Positions 1 to 12,390 of a stretch of 64,000 nucleotides of DNA are shown piece by piece. The translations under genes were made by a program, and so were the position numbers. The notes under the pieces were generated by a model. That model had not been told where the DNA came from. It worked only from the letters and a program-made list of their open reading frames with translations, and did no database searches. Numbering within the stretch: the stretch's first letter is position 1; every line of letters begins with the position of its first letter. Source of the stretch: Triops longicaudatus (Eukaryota > Arthropoda > Branchiopoda > Notostraca > Triopsidae); contig JAGQDJ010000200.1 of the NCBI GenBank assembly GCA_022885665.1, forward strand, positions 62,001-126,000, written 5' to 3'.

Positions 1-129
1 TTTCTTATTTATTTCCGAAATCGGTTTTCCTTCAGTGTGATAACTACCTTCCATTATTGCATTAAAAATCTGGTGTTTGGTGGTTGTTGCATTGACCCTG
101 TTTGTGGTGTGCTGGGTAACCTTTTTTAG

Positions 130-3100
130 GACCCTAAAGTTAGCGATTGGATGTGGGAAGTTCGCGAACGGTCTCGACAACGCAACCGCACGGAGCGTTA
201 CAAGCAATTGGCGCGCTTCTTCCAAGAGATCGATCCTAGGAACACTACCACCCCTTATCAGATGGAGGAGGTACAGAATTTTCTAGCTTACGGCAAATGG
301 AACTTGGACGAGATGGAAATGAGAGCCTTGCAAATGGACCGTCCTAAAGACGTCCCTGTTAGTATTCAACACATTTTTCAGTTTTGGTGGCCCGCTCTTG
401 TCTCGTCTCTCTTTCTCTCTTGACGTGCTTGCGCGCGCACCTACACATACACGTCCGCACACACTAGCTTGGCTTTTTTTTTTTTTTCAAATGTCAACTT
501 ACAATCAATTCTCTAGCTGTTTCTTCCGCATGTCAGACATGTCAGACTTTCTAAGTGTTTCCTATCGAGATTTATGTTCAGAATGCGCTTGAAAAACACA
601 CTTGGCTTTCCAGACCAATCCTAGTTCTACTGAAACACTCTTTTGAAACATAAATTGTGATCAACGGAAAATAATAAACAGAACAGAACAGTGGAAAAGA
701 TATTGAAGACTAACTTTTCAATAGATTTATTTACAAAAACTCACTTTAAATCCATTTTAATCTTAAAACAAGCAAGTATAGCTTCGTAAACATAGTAACA
801 ATTAGACTGTTCTAATTTAAAAGTAACTCATGCACAGTAGTCAGGTGACGTTTAAGCGTTGTTTTGCGAATAAACGGGAAGATTCGATTCATGGTGGGAG
901 CGAGTTGCTAAACACGCTTGTAAAGTAACGTCAATTAAATGCTCGCTAGGTGTCCATAGCTGTCTCAGCATTTCGCAGAGTGCCGCTGTAGTGTGAACGA
1001 TGTCAAAATCGCGGGTGATTTCAAGGGTAACTGAGAATTTATCCTAGGTATACAGTAGAAAAGTAAAACAATTTTGTTTAAAACACTTTACCCATGAACT
1101 AACGTGCGAGTATGGAATCACGGAAATAAAATATAATACGGAAATATGGAAACTAAATTAAGCCTGGGAAGTCCAGGGCAATCTACCGTCTGATTAAGAG
1201 ATTGAGGTTAGTTTGAAGGCATCTCGAAGCATGCGTCCAGGGCAGGGAACTATTCATTTTATGTTCAATGTTTAACCGGCATTTGTCTTGCATGTTACCC
1301 TAGTTGTCGCTATTAAGGATCAATCGTGACTTGCACGAATCTAACCGTCGGCGTGCACGCAATACGAAAGGTGAACCGCATGCTCAAGCTTTGATCACGT
1401 TACCTCGACTGAGGCTTTTTCTCAAACAGATCCAGGTTTGTTGTGCAGCCTGCTTGGCTTTACATTCATTGTTACTTCTCGTTATCGCTTCTTTATTGTT
1501 AAATGTGAAAAAAGCTTCAAACAAGCTTTCGGTGATTCATAATTTTTGTTAGGCCCGGATGTCTCAGACTGCGACGAAATACCGATTGATTACATCCGTT
1601 GCTACACCAGTGTTCGATCGCAAGAATTATACGGTAATTTTTTTTTATTTTATTATTTTTCTTTCGTAAATCTCCTTTTTCATGGGAAAGAAATATTTAT
1701 TAGTAATTAGCAGAATTTTGCGGAGTATTTGTGGTGCAAATTAAGTGCTAAATTTGTGTTACGATCTGAAGCAAGAAAATATGACAGCATCTATGTTAAC
1801 AAAATCTTGGAAGGCTAAAGCACTTTCCAACGGATCAATGAGTTCCCCTTTTGTCTGCAGAACATCACAGAGCGAACGCTGATCAATGATGCCGTCTGGG
1901 TGGAAAGAATTCGCACGGTAAAAAAGACCTGAGAGTAGTGAAAGAGAGAAAAAATTATGGAAGAAAATACGTCTTGCTCCCCAAAACTAGTCATCTTAGA
2001 CGCAATTTGTCTTCCATGTGACGTGTGGTAGTTCGCTTTGATACCCGTTGATATTTTAGGAGATTAGACTTCCGTATTCTATAAATCTTTTTTAGTCGTT
2101 TTCGCTGGTAGTTGAACAATTAACCCTAGTTAGTCGGCAGTTTTACTTCCTAGTTGCATGCTACTGACTACTTAGAGTTTCATTACAAAACCGCGTGGTA
2201 GTTTACAGATACGTGGAAGTGCGATTTTCATGCTTTGATGGATCTAACGCTGTTTCGCTCGTTTGTAGGTGAGAACGGCCAACCTGTTGGGCGTGGCCGG
2301 CACGGACGTACCCATATCGGATATCACGAAGCTCACACCTTCCTACAAAGTAATAATTTCCTACGAACTACTTTCACTGTACCCATAAACTGCAAATTGT
2401 ATCTCGTAAACCTTGTTAGCGCAATGTATCCTAACTAACTACCCCGGTAGCAGAAATTCCGATCTGCCTAGGTTTGCAAGCTACAAATGCGTAATATATT
2501 CTGTTAAACTAATTCAAGGTATGTCAGGGCCTAATATAGAAAGAAGTATCTTATAGAAGTAGTTAATGTTCCGTGGGTAAAGCAAAGTACGAAAACCGTA
2601 GTAATTTAGGGGCAATTCAGGCATAGGACTTAATTTCTCTTTTTCTTGTTTTCTGAATCTTATTTGCTCTTTTTGCGTACAAGTTTTACGGGGTAACCGC
2701 TAGATTCCCCATCTGTTCCCATATTTACCTGATGACAACTTTAGTGTAAACGAGGGCAAAATGATGGGCAACATCGTGGGTAATTCGAACTGTGAAGGGA
2801 TACAACCTTTACGGAATAGCCGCTAGATGTCCGCCAGTTCGCATGTTTACTTGGTATGACAACTGTGATGTAAACGAGGGCAAAAACATGGATAAAAGGG
2901 CCATCTAGAGTAATTCGAGAAATTAATTTAAACAGGAAAACACGCAATTGTGGATAGTTCTTATGCTAAAAAAAATAATAAATCTTTGTGTCGTTCTAAC
3001 AAAGCATTGATCAATATGTTTGTTATTTAGTTGGGAGTGAATGGTTACGCGTTTGCCATTACAAATAATGGATATCTGGTCTTTCATCCGGACTTTAGAC

Positions 3101-6100
3101 CTGTGGTAAGTAAGTTTTGATCATTTTTGCTAATTTCGAAAAGAAGACCCAGTGCAAGAAAACGTAGCTGGAATTACACGTTAAAACCAGGTAGATTAAC
3201 TTATTACGTCAGAACGAATTCGGAGAGCTCAAATTCTTCGCGGTAGTTTTTCATAAAGTACAAACAAATGCAGACGAACCAAAAAAGTTTAAGCGCTCTC
3301 GTTGAATTCTCATATTAACAAAATGAGCTGCGCGGTACGCATGGTTGGCATATTTGGTATTACATTCCTGAAAAAAAATTGCCAATCCGTGCTCCAGATT
3401 GGGTACAAGAAGGAAAACGCAAAAGCACGAAAAAATATTAGAGAAAGAGCGTAGGGCATTTTTGTTCCGCTTGAGTCACAGTGGTATTGAAGCCCAAAGT
3501 ATATATCTTTCTTTGTTATTGCTTATCACAGTTGGAAACTTTGGAGCTGCGCAAACGATCTTTCGTGCAGGTGACCATTAAAACAAGGGCCATAAAGCAA
3601 TCTTCGCACTGTTGCTACAGCACCAGCCAGTAATGCCCAACATTCCGCACGTGGCTTTCACGCTGCTCCCCTCCAAAAATTTAAACATATCCTTCGATTG
3701 TTATAATCCAATCTAGAAGGGTCATACCATCCAAAAACTCGTTATTAAAGCACGCCAAATTTATTTTATTCAAGATTATATTTGCAAGCGTCTACCTCAC
3801 TGGCCTTTCATTTTTCTGGCTCATTTTTATGTTCCCAATTTTTCTACCACATTTTTATAAAATGTTGAAATAATCAAAAGACTAAAATTATTCCATGCTT
3901 CTCTTCCTCTGAACTGTAGTACCAAGACATCCTCAAGCCTAAATATAATGGAGTGGATTTGTCCGAAATTGAATTGGTGGATAATGATGCCGGACCACGT
4001 GACAACGATTCTATGCTAATGGCTGTAAGTTTTCTTGGAAAAAAAGAAGAGAATGGAGATTGAGTGAGAGTTAATGTCGCTTGGAGAGTAACGAATGGAT
4101 TTCTTAGATGCGACGAGAAATGGTTGATCGTCGTGAGGGCGAAGCGGCTTTACGAGTCCGGATTCATTACGACCAGATGGTAGCAATCCCTATTTTTAAA
4201 GAAAAAATTGCAGCATGGAAAGGATGATAAATTTCTGTTTTACAATCGCTTTTTCACAGAAACGCGCTACGATCCGGCGACAGAAATATTATTACCGCCC
4301 TATTCAAGACACTCCCTTCTCCTTGGGCATTGCTCTACCCGAAGGCTATGGTCATTTTCGGGTCAAAGGGGAAGTGGAAATTAGCCGGCAAAGAACCAGC
4401 GGCGCTAACGGTAAGGAAGAGCAATGAATTTCAAGTTACACCATTGAAATAGCGTTGCAGCTCCTTTGGTTTGTGTTCTGAAACAGTGGAATGCCCCGTT
4501 CACACTAAACCATTGTGCCTCTCTCATCTGGGTTAACTACCCAACTTTGGGTAAAAGGTTGGTTAGTTAACTATCTTGTTTCGCATTTCTGCAACCGTTT
4601 ATACGCGTATTACCGAGTTGCATGGTTATCCGTGCTAAAATGAAAAGCATTCATTCCAGTGTTGTCCATTGCATACAATCGGCTATAACGGACAAATTTT
4701 CATCCCCCTACGTGCACTTTATAGCGCGATTGTAGCGTATATGCTACGTTTACACTGTACAAGAACTATAATTTGACTTTCAAAAATTTGAAGCGTTAAT
4801 AATTCGTTTTTTGTTCGAATTTTCTTTAGTGTCAGCGCTGTTTCAGGGGAAGAACTGGCGAGTTCACCCCGACTGGTAAGTTCATTGAACTTCCGTTTAG
4901 ATTTCTGATTAATTTCTTGAAACTTTTTGTTTCTAGGGTGTATTGTGAGTACAGTTATGACTCCGAACACCAGTTCACCAATCCCGAAGAGGCCGTCCTG
5001 CACTTTGTAGTGCGAACGCAGAAACCTGGCTGGAAGTGGAGGTCTACTCGCGTTCGCCCGATAGCAAAGGACGGCTCGAAATGTAAGGCATTATTATTTC
5101 ATTCAAAGACGAAATTGAAAACTAACAGCAAAAAACACGTTTCAAGCTGCCGGGATTGGTCGTAAGCCCGATAAGGAGGCTTACTATTGTAAGTCTGAAA
5201 CTTGTTTCACGTTTTCCATTTCAGTGCGTTTGTCCTTGCTTCTGAGAGCTGGCGGACCGTCATACGTTAATAAAAAATCATAGCAACGGTGATTGATCGG
5301 AATAACTCAAGTATTTCTTCCCCTCTCGTAGGTGACAAGGATTTGATACAGTCTTTGATCTTCGATGCGCAAGTAACGGAAATTTTTGATAAACGCGGTG
5401 GAGTAAAAATGACTGAAGGGTAAGGAATGCATATTTTCATATTGCTTTTCAAATAAGATTAACCTTGTATAATACTTCATGCACCATTACTCCACCATAG
5501 TCTTGCACTTTAGAAATATTTACCTTACTTTGTTTTATTTAGTTGTAAGGTAGAATAAGTATTTATGTTTTGATCACTAGTTTGTAAGAGAAGGAACCTT
5601 GTTTTCATATTAGCACACACGCACACCTCCCAAGGAAAGGACACATGGGTAACGTTTTATGTTATAGGGCTAACCTAAGTTATATATATAAGATTCTTGT
5701 TAGGTAAACTATGTAATCGGAAGAAAATTAGAACTTGACGTGAACGTCTCGTTTTCACCTTCAGATTTTTTTTTTTTTTTCCCAGACATAACTTTATATA
5801 AAGAGATTGTTTTCGCCGGGCAACGTAAACCTAAGGTTTACCTCGAGTTAACCCTCTATTTTTCCGAGCGTTCACACTATGCCCAACCCCGGGCAAACGG
5901 TCGGTTACATTTCTGCAAGCCTGTATAGATGCTATTGATCAGATAAACTATTTTATGATAGTTACAGATTATTTACAATTTAAAAGTCTTGATTCAGCTT
6001 AATTAACTTTTTATTAAGAAAAGAAAAAATTCACTTGCGCAGTTTACACGTAAATATAAATAACTGAATTTTTGGATTATTTTCTCCTGTTTTAATGGGT

Positions 6101-9100
6101 GTTCTACATTTAAAAAAAAAAAACTTGATGATTAGCGAATAGTTCACGTCAAGTTATATCAGATGGTTTCATCATGCATGGGCACATACCACATCACTTG
6201 ATTTTCCTAACTTGGCACCTTAATCGCACTGACTTTCCATTTCCTTTTTTCTTTTGCACAAAAAAGGCTAGGCATTCTCATGGCTCTCCTGCCCAGGTAT
6301 AGTACACCATGTTAACGCACAATGCACCATATTTCTAGAAATTGTCGCCTGTTGCTTCCTTCCGGCTAGCTGCGAATCTCGTGACGTCAGTCTTTCTCGC
6401 TAATGACAACTTTTAGGGTTTCTTTCGCGTAGCATACGGCGCTTTAACATTATTGCTAACAAACCAAACTAGCAAAACGGGAAAACGCTAATGTAAGGCT
6501 CATACTAACGCTCTGAATGGGTTGTCACCCCTTTAGGCAAGGTATCTACCAAATGTTCGGCATCAACGTCGTCTTCGTGGCTACGCGCAGTGGTTTGACA
6601 CGGTGGCAAGACGCCCATTCTTCAAGCGAGAACTCACAACAGTTTTCGTCCTCACATCCACGGTAACTTTGACTTTCTTTGATATATATAAGAAACAAGC
6701 CGAATTTGTGATAAGTGATAAGAACCATAAAGATTCCGTCGAGCTCGACGGCCGTTTTCAGGCAAGAAACGAGTGTACGAGACTGACGATCAGAAGACCA
6801 TCAAACGCATCCGAATTCAAGAAGTGCCTGAGAAATATGTTCCGAAACCGTTAGGGTAAAAGCTCAATATAGTGAATTGGGGAAAATTTGAGTAGGCCAG
6901 CTGCTACAAAATCTTCACAAGCGTAGTGGTGTGATGCTTGCACATGTTCTGCAGCAGAAACGTGTTAGTCTGTGTAAAGCAGTAATCAATTAATGGGTGT
7001 TTTTGTCTTGTTGGACAGGCATTTTATCGAGAACAATAAACGCACCGTTGATGAGGTGTGGTACAAGCGAGCCGTGGAGCAACACCATGTCGAACCTGAC
7101 AGCTATGTCTATTCAGTCCCGTTTGATGCCGGTAAGTGTTTTGTGTTGCTAGCTCTGCATTTTGGATAATTTTTTTAATGCTTGTTTTTCGTGTAGGTCT
7201 ACGGAATGATAGCGTGGTAACTGCGACACACGCCATCTTCTTAGAGCGAAATGGGCACAAAGCACCTGCTGCCGTAGTTGGATTGCAGTACAAGCATTCA
7301 GTATTCTCCCAGACGTTCTTCAATATTACTTCCACTGTAAGCTAGTCAAGAAATTACTAAAATGAAAACTTACTATTAAATCAGATAAGTTCTTGAGTAC
7401 TTGTCTTTATTTTTAAAGAGAGGTAAATTTACATTACGCTGATTTTGTATCCTATTTTACTTCGATAAATTCTTTATGCCTTGTTTCCATTAGTTTGCTT
7501 TTCCTGTTCATTTATTATTAATTTAATGTTTCTATTCCCTTGACATTTATTCATTCATATTTTATTTGTTTACATAATATATTTATGATTACGATTAATA
7601 GTATGCACTATTTTACTACATTTTATTTTTAATATGTTTGTTATTTTATTTTTAATATGTTTATTATTTTATTTATTATATATTTGTTATTTTGTTTATT
7701 ATATATTTATTATTTCTATATTTATTTATCTTTATTTGTGCGTCCTTTAATTTATTAAGCTTTTTTACAATGTATCATCGTTATGGTAAAGGGCAAGTCG
7801 TAGTTATTGTTGTATTTGTTACGGCGAAATTAGAATGGGTCAATTTGCTGTTTTGGTTTAGTGTACTGGACCAGGTCATTGCGGTAAGACGTGCAAGGAT
7901 GACGCGTTGGAATGCTACGTGCTAGACAACAATGGGTTCGTGGTTATCTCTGAAGACAACACTAAAACTGGCCAGTTCTTTGGCGATATCGATGGCATGA
8001 TCATGGATTCCCTTGTCTACTACGAAGTCTATCAGAAAATCCGCATTTACGACTACCAAGCTGTGTGCCTGGACGGAACTTCCCATAAAAGCGACGCTAG
8101 CTTCCTCCTCACCGTAAATACTCCTCTTTTATACCTCTAGTTCTATTTCACAAAGTTCTGTTCCTATTCAACTTTCTATTCTAGTTCATCAATATGCTAA
8201 TGAAAGCGAGTTTCGCAAAATCACTCATTTTATTTAACATTGTATACCTAGTGTCTTATTGTATAATTTAAATCGAGCGTTATGAGATTCATGACTGACT
8301 TATTTTTTTTCCCCGTCATAGCCAATGAAATACGTCAAATGGTTGACACACTGGTTCGTGGGTCGGATGGCGTGGATGCTACTTCAGACCCAGCTGGCCG
8401 AGATTCTCAATTCGGATTGGATCACTGCACTGGCTCAAGAATTTTATTCTGCTTCCGATGACGATGAAATGGATTCAACAAGTATACATAAACTATTTCT
8501 GTTAAGGAGATTTGCTGATTTTCCTTGCAATTCCTTTTTAGTGCACGCCTCCTCCAGCCCCGAAAACTTTAACGAAGTAAGCAATGGGTACGGCAACGAG
8601 GATAACAATCAAACCATTTCCATCAGCGAAGCTTATATTAACCGTACTCGTCCGAGACCCTGTGATAAACAAATGGATCTTTACTCTCTGCAACCTGACC
8701 GACTCAAGGAAGGTGAAGAAGCTAAACCTCTCAAGGGCCGTTTAACAAACTGCAGCCCGAGCATTCTACATTCTCAACAATGTGGACGGTAAAACGAATA
8801 GCTTCTTTTTAGTGTTCGAAACTCGTTAACGCGATTTTTTGGGAATTTGACAGGTCGTTTAGTGCTCATAAAATTCCTCGCAGCAACTTGTTACTGTTAG
8901 TTGTGGACACGTTGTGTCACTGCGAGACGCGACGTTTGAGTATAGAACCTACACCAGTAGAATACAATCAGACGCAAGAATGCGAGCGTCTGAGGGAGCC
9001 GTTATACAGGCAACGTCCAGGTGTTTGTATTAGTTATCATCCAGAGGTATGTATTAACGTCGATAGCTTCAAAAGCTTGGCTAGTTGTGAAAACTTTTGA

Positions 9101-9236
9101 CTAATCATTGCACAATGACGTTTTCTAGGAGGAAGAAATTAAATTATGTGGTGGTGCTTCCCATTGTGCAGCACTTTCTTACGTAACATTTATGTGCGTG
9201 CTGCTCTTTACTCAAGTAACGCGACGATTCTCATGA
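130..9236 (+). CDS. Voltage-gated calcium channel alpha2/delta subunit (3' part, 5' end outside window)
   Basis: Auxiliary extracellular subunit that promotes surface delivery and gating of Cav channels. Exons: 130-357, 1304-1435, 1553-1633, 1861-1917, 2269-2349, 3031-3105, 3920-4024, 4108-4179, 4260-4410, 4830-4875, 4937-5082, 5147-5188, 5332-5419, 6537-6662, 7019-7131, 7197-7336, 7862-8113, 8322-8481, 8542-8788, 8854-9046, 9129-9236; all phases agree, giving 880 codons. Diagnostic stretches are GVAGTDVPISDITKLTP and YAFAITNNGYLVFHPDFRP (Cache-type sensor), YYYRPIQDTPFSLGIALPEG, HPDWVYCEYSYD and ECYVLDNNGFVVISED. Many conserved Cys lie in the C-terminal delta part, and the end is a hydrophobic tail after CGGA, as in GPI-type delta subunits. 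The first exon (DPKVSDWMWEVRE) resembles the CG4587-type insect paralogue, from memory. The VWA/MIDAS domain must lie upstream of the window. The 132-nt exon at 1304 is the least certain. Confidence 0.9.
2684..2892. repeat. Diverged tandem duplication inside an alpha2/delta intron
   Basis: Two copies about 122 bases apart share TTTACGG, CCGCTAGAT, a TTTACcTG/TTTACtTG segment, GACAACT and GTAAACGAGGGCAAAA. The copies are clearly diverged, so this is an old duplication. No coding potential is seen. Confidence 0.6.
7480..7740. repeat. AT-rich low-complexity intron tract
   Basis: Long run of TTTATTATTT/TATATTTGTTATTTT-like words with almost no G or C, inside the 7337-7861 intron of the alpha2/delta gene. 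Simple sequence only. Confidence 0.6.
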
Positions 9237-10294
9237 CGTGTGTGTGTCAAGCCAGCCGTTCAATTTCCTATTTGAAGTAGTGTGAAAATGGTGCGTGGAG
9301 ACATAAATTTATGGGTTGTAGCTTTTTGATTTATTGCCCTTTCTAGTCTCAGCCCCTTTTCATCCCTTAAAAACCAGATGCATGATGAAACTCGCCAGTA
9401 ATAATGATTTATCCATCTTCTTATTTTGCAAGCCAGTTTTTCAAGCCATGAATAAGCTTTTCGCAAAGCAATCTAAAAAAGGTGTCTAATTAACTCCAAG
9501 TTGATTTATAACATAGCCTCCCCACCTTGTTGGAATGTCAAAAAAAAAATAGAAAAATGGGAGGTGTATCAATTGTGAACCTTAATGGAGTCCAGTGTTT
9601 TTTAAGTGAGGTTTATATCGGCATGAATGAATGCTCGTAAATAAGGAGAGACAAGGAGAATGTTTCTCGGCCTTTTCAAGCATTGGTGCGAAGTATCCAA
9701 GCATTAGTGCTAACCTTCTCTATACATATCAAGCTCTATGCGCTGTTTGCGGAACATAAGGAAGGACGTCAGTAATTGTTGATTACTTCTTTGTAATTTT
9801 TTTTTCGGGAGGTGGTTTATGCGTTTGTTTTCGAAGGAATTAGACGTGTTTTTATGAGGCAAAAAAAAAGATTGCTTAGGGAATTTGTGCTGTTGAAAAG
9901 AAAGTTCCGGTTGCTGAGAAGAAAGTAAATGGAATGTATGAACGTATTAATTTGTTTTAAGAAAAGCAGCGTCATTTTTGTTTTTTAAAAAAGGATTGTC
10001 ATTTTCTTCTCCAAACAAGCAAGCTTCTATTAATGTTATTATAAATATGTAATATTTGGGTTTTGTACGAACGGCTGCTGTGTTAATTAAAGAACAAATT
10101 TGATCTCTAGAAAATTAGGTTTCTGCACCTACCATTGGGGTCAACTGGTACTTTCCTGGCAAGAAAGACGTTTGTAACAGTCTTCGTTGTCATGTATTTT
10201 AATTAAAGACTTCGGCGTTTCCGAAATTTACACGTTACGAGCCATTAATTGAATAATAAATTAATTTTATGGACGAAGCACACTGCATCGCGAC
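9237..10294. other. Intergenic, 3' flank of alpha2/delta
   Basis: Frequent stops in all frames and no recognisable exon, tRNA or repeat. It ends exactly at the left edge of the composite element; the last eight bases (10287-10294) are its left target-site duplicate. Confidence 0.5.
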
Positions 10295-10423
10295 CAGGGG
10301 CGTAGCCAGGAATTTTTTTTTCAGGGGGGACAACTTTTTCTTGATGCTGCCACTGAGCTTACTTGCACACAAGAAAAGAATTTCGGGGGAGGGCCCCCCC
10401 CCCCCATCTTCGCTGCGCCCCTG
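10295..10423 (+). mobile_element. Left MITE copy, 129 bp
   Basis: Complete short element from CAGGGGCG to CGCCCCTG with a central G-rich then C-rich run that can fold on itself. No octamer duplicate follows its own right end (TTCCCTAC), so it does not look like an independent insertion with its own target duplication. Confidence 0.65.
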
Positions 10424-11078
10424 TTCCCTACCTGAAAGAATTCTAAGAAATAATACATGAACAGCTCTAATCTTCATAAAGGACAAGTGAACGATCAACA
10501 TACCATAAGTAACATTTATATTTCAAATAACGAAAGGAATGCAAAGCGCTTTGCTGTGCTGATTGTCAATGTGTTTGTACTGATTTAAATAGAATGCTGT
10601 TTTTTTACTTAGCTTTACTAATGTCAACTCTTGCCTATGAGCAGTGTTGTGAATGTGTAATTTTTGTTGTTATTTTATTCAGTTTTGAGTTCATAAGTTC
10701 AATATCAAGTTACGGACGACATTCAAGGAGATTCCTCATACTTTGTATGCAATAAGATTCCTGTAATTCCAAATTCATCCATTGGAATAACTTGAAAATG
10801 TTCTGTACGTCGTAATACATAGAAATTTGCCTAAACCCTAAAGTGTTGACTATAGTACTTTATTTTAAACAAACGTCCTGACAGAAAGAAGTCTAAAAAT
10901 AATAAAAGAACAGTACTAGTTAGCATCTGTGACAAGTTACATAGTTAACGAACCACCGGATTTTTTGGTATTTAAAACAAGTAATCAGTAGGATAAGCCA
11001 CGACTCCATTAATGGAGACCGTTTTTAAAAAATCTACGTATTGAATTTATATGTGTTTATATTTAGTGCATGTAATGA

Positions 11079-11150
11079 GTTTTGGCCGAGAGGTCTAAGT
11101 CTTGGACTTGTGATCGTAAGGTCGTGGGTTCGATTCCCCGTGGCTGAGGT
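11079..11150 (+). repeat. tRNA-like unit, probable SINE head or tRNA pseudogene
   Basis: Contains an A-box-like TGGCCGAGAGGTCTAAG and a B box GGTTCGATTCC at tRNA spacing, with the GGACTTGTGATC word seen in tRNA-derived SINEs. Acceptor and T stems contain mismatches, so I do not call a functional tRNA. The unit is followed by an imperfect hairpin. Confidence 0.55.
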
Positions 11151-11183
11151 TTGGTTTTTCAGAGGGAAAAAAAACTGACTTTA

Positions 11184-11263
11184 CCCTATCCTGCTTTCTA
11201 TGGTACCTGGTATATCCCAATAAAATGGAATTGCCAAGAGTACCACGGGAAGCAGGATAGGGG
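11184..11263. repeat. Imperfect hairpin downstream of the tRNA-like unit
   Basis: Arm 11184-11207 (CCCTATCCTGCTTTCTATGG...) pairs with 11240-11263 (...GGGAAGCAGGATAGGG) around a loop of about 30 bases. Mismatches are few. Confidence 0.55.
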
Positions 11264-11699
11264 ATAGGAAAGGGTGTCCGAGACCTCGGAAAGCATCGTG
11301 CATCGCACTTTTTCCCATGTTATTCCTTATGGGATTTCAAAATTTTTGGCTCCTGAGACGCCCTCAGGGCATAATTTCACATTCAAGCTCAGTTTTCTCG
11401 CTTATTTGAAGGGCTAGCGCAATAATTCTTACAGATTCGGAATCCTCTCGTCGAGGCTGACAATTTGCATTCCTTAATTTCCAAATTGCAGACATGTCGG
11501 TTAATTAGGTTACGTCAGAATTACCATAATCTTCGTAGTTCCAATAAAATTAATACGTACGATAACAATTGTTCCAGTACAACAAACTTTTATTGGCAGA
11601 AATAAAATTACTACCGTGGATTTGTCGCTGTCAAGCGCGACTAATTCGCTAGAAATTATTACAAGCAAAAAAAAAATGAAATTTCATTTCATTTTTTTT

Positions 11700-11964
<265 letters not shown>

Positions 11965-11972
11965 ATCGCGAC

Positions 11973-12390
11973 TACGAACAAAAATACAAGCAGAAACACT
12001 CCTCCGGCTTTCGTAGTGACAACGAATGTAACAAGCTCACTTTAAAAATGCATTTAAAAAATCTCTAATTAAAAGCGCTTTTGATGGTGACGGCGTGGAC
12101 TCATTATCATTTGAGTTTAATTCCCTGTTGAGTTTTATTTCACAGATGTTATAATCTACTGAATTTCTCCATTCCTTCGAATGCGACTTAATCCCATAGT
12201 ATGAGTTTAAGAATCAATATCGATAAAACTCGGGCTATTTACTTTGTATCTCGGTTAAGTGAACACGCTCAGCTTTGTATTCATATCGATACAGAGACAT
12301 CTCGATGCAATTCTTTCCTGACTGTTTTGTAAACATAAACTAAGAACAGGTATGCACAAAAGAAAATATATTGCGAAAAGAAAATAGAAA
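11973..12390. other. Intergenic, 5' flank of the F-box gene
   Basis: No exon or repeat recognised. The start codon of the F-box gene follows directly; no clear TATA box is visible. Confidence 0.4.

Noticed and set aside
7024..7335. 103-codon minus-strand frame opposite the alpha2/delta exons
   Set aside because: Exact antisense shadow of exons 7019-7131 and 7197-7336 that encode the conserved family sequence.
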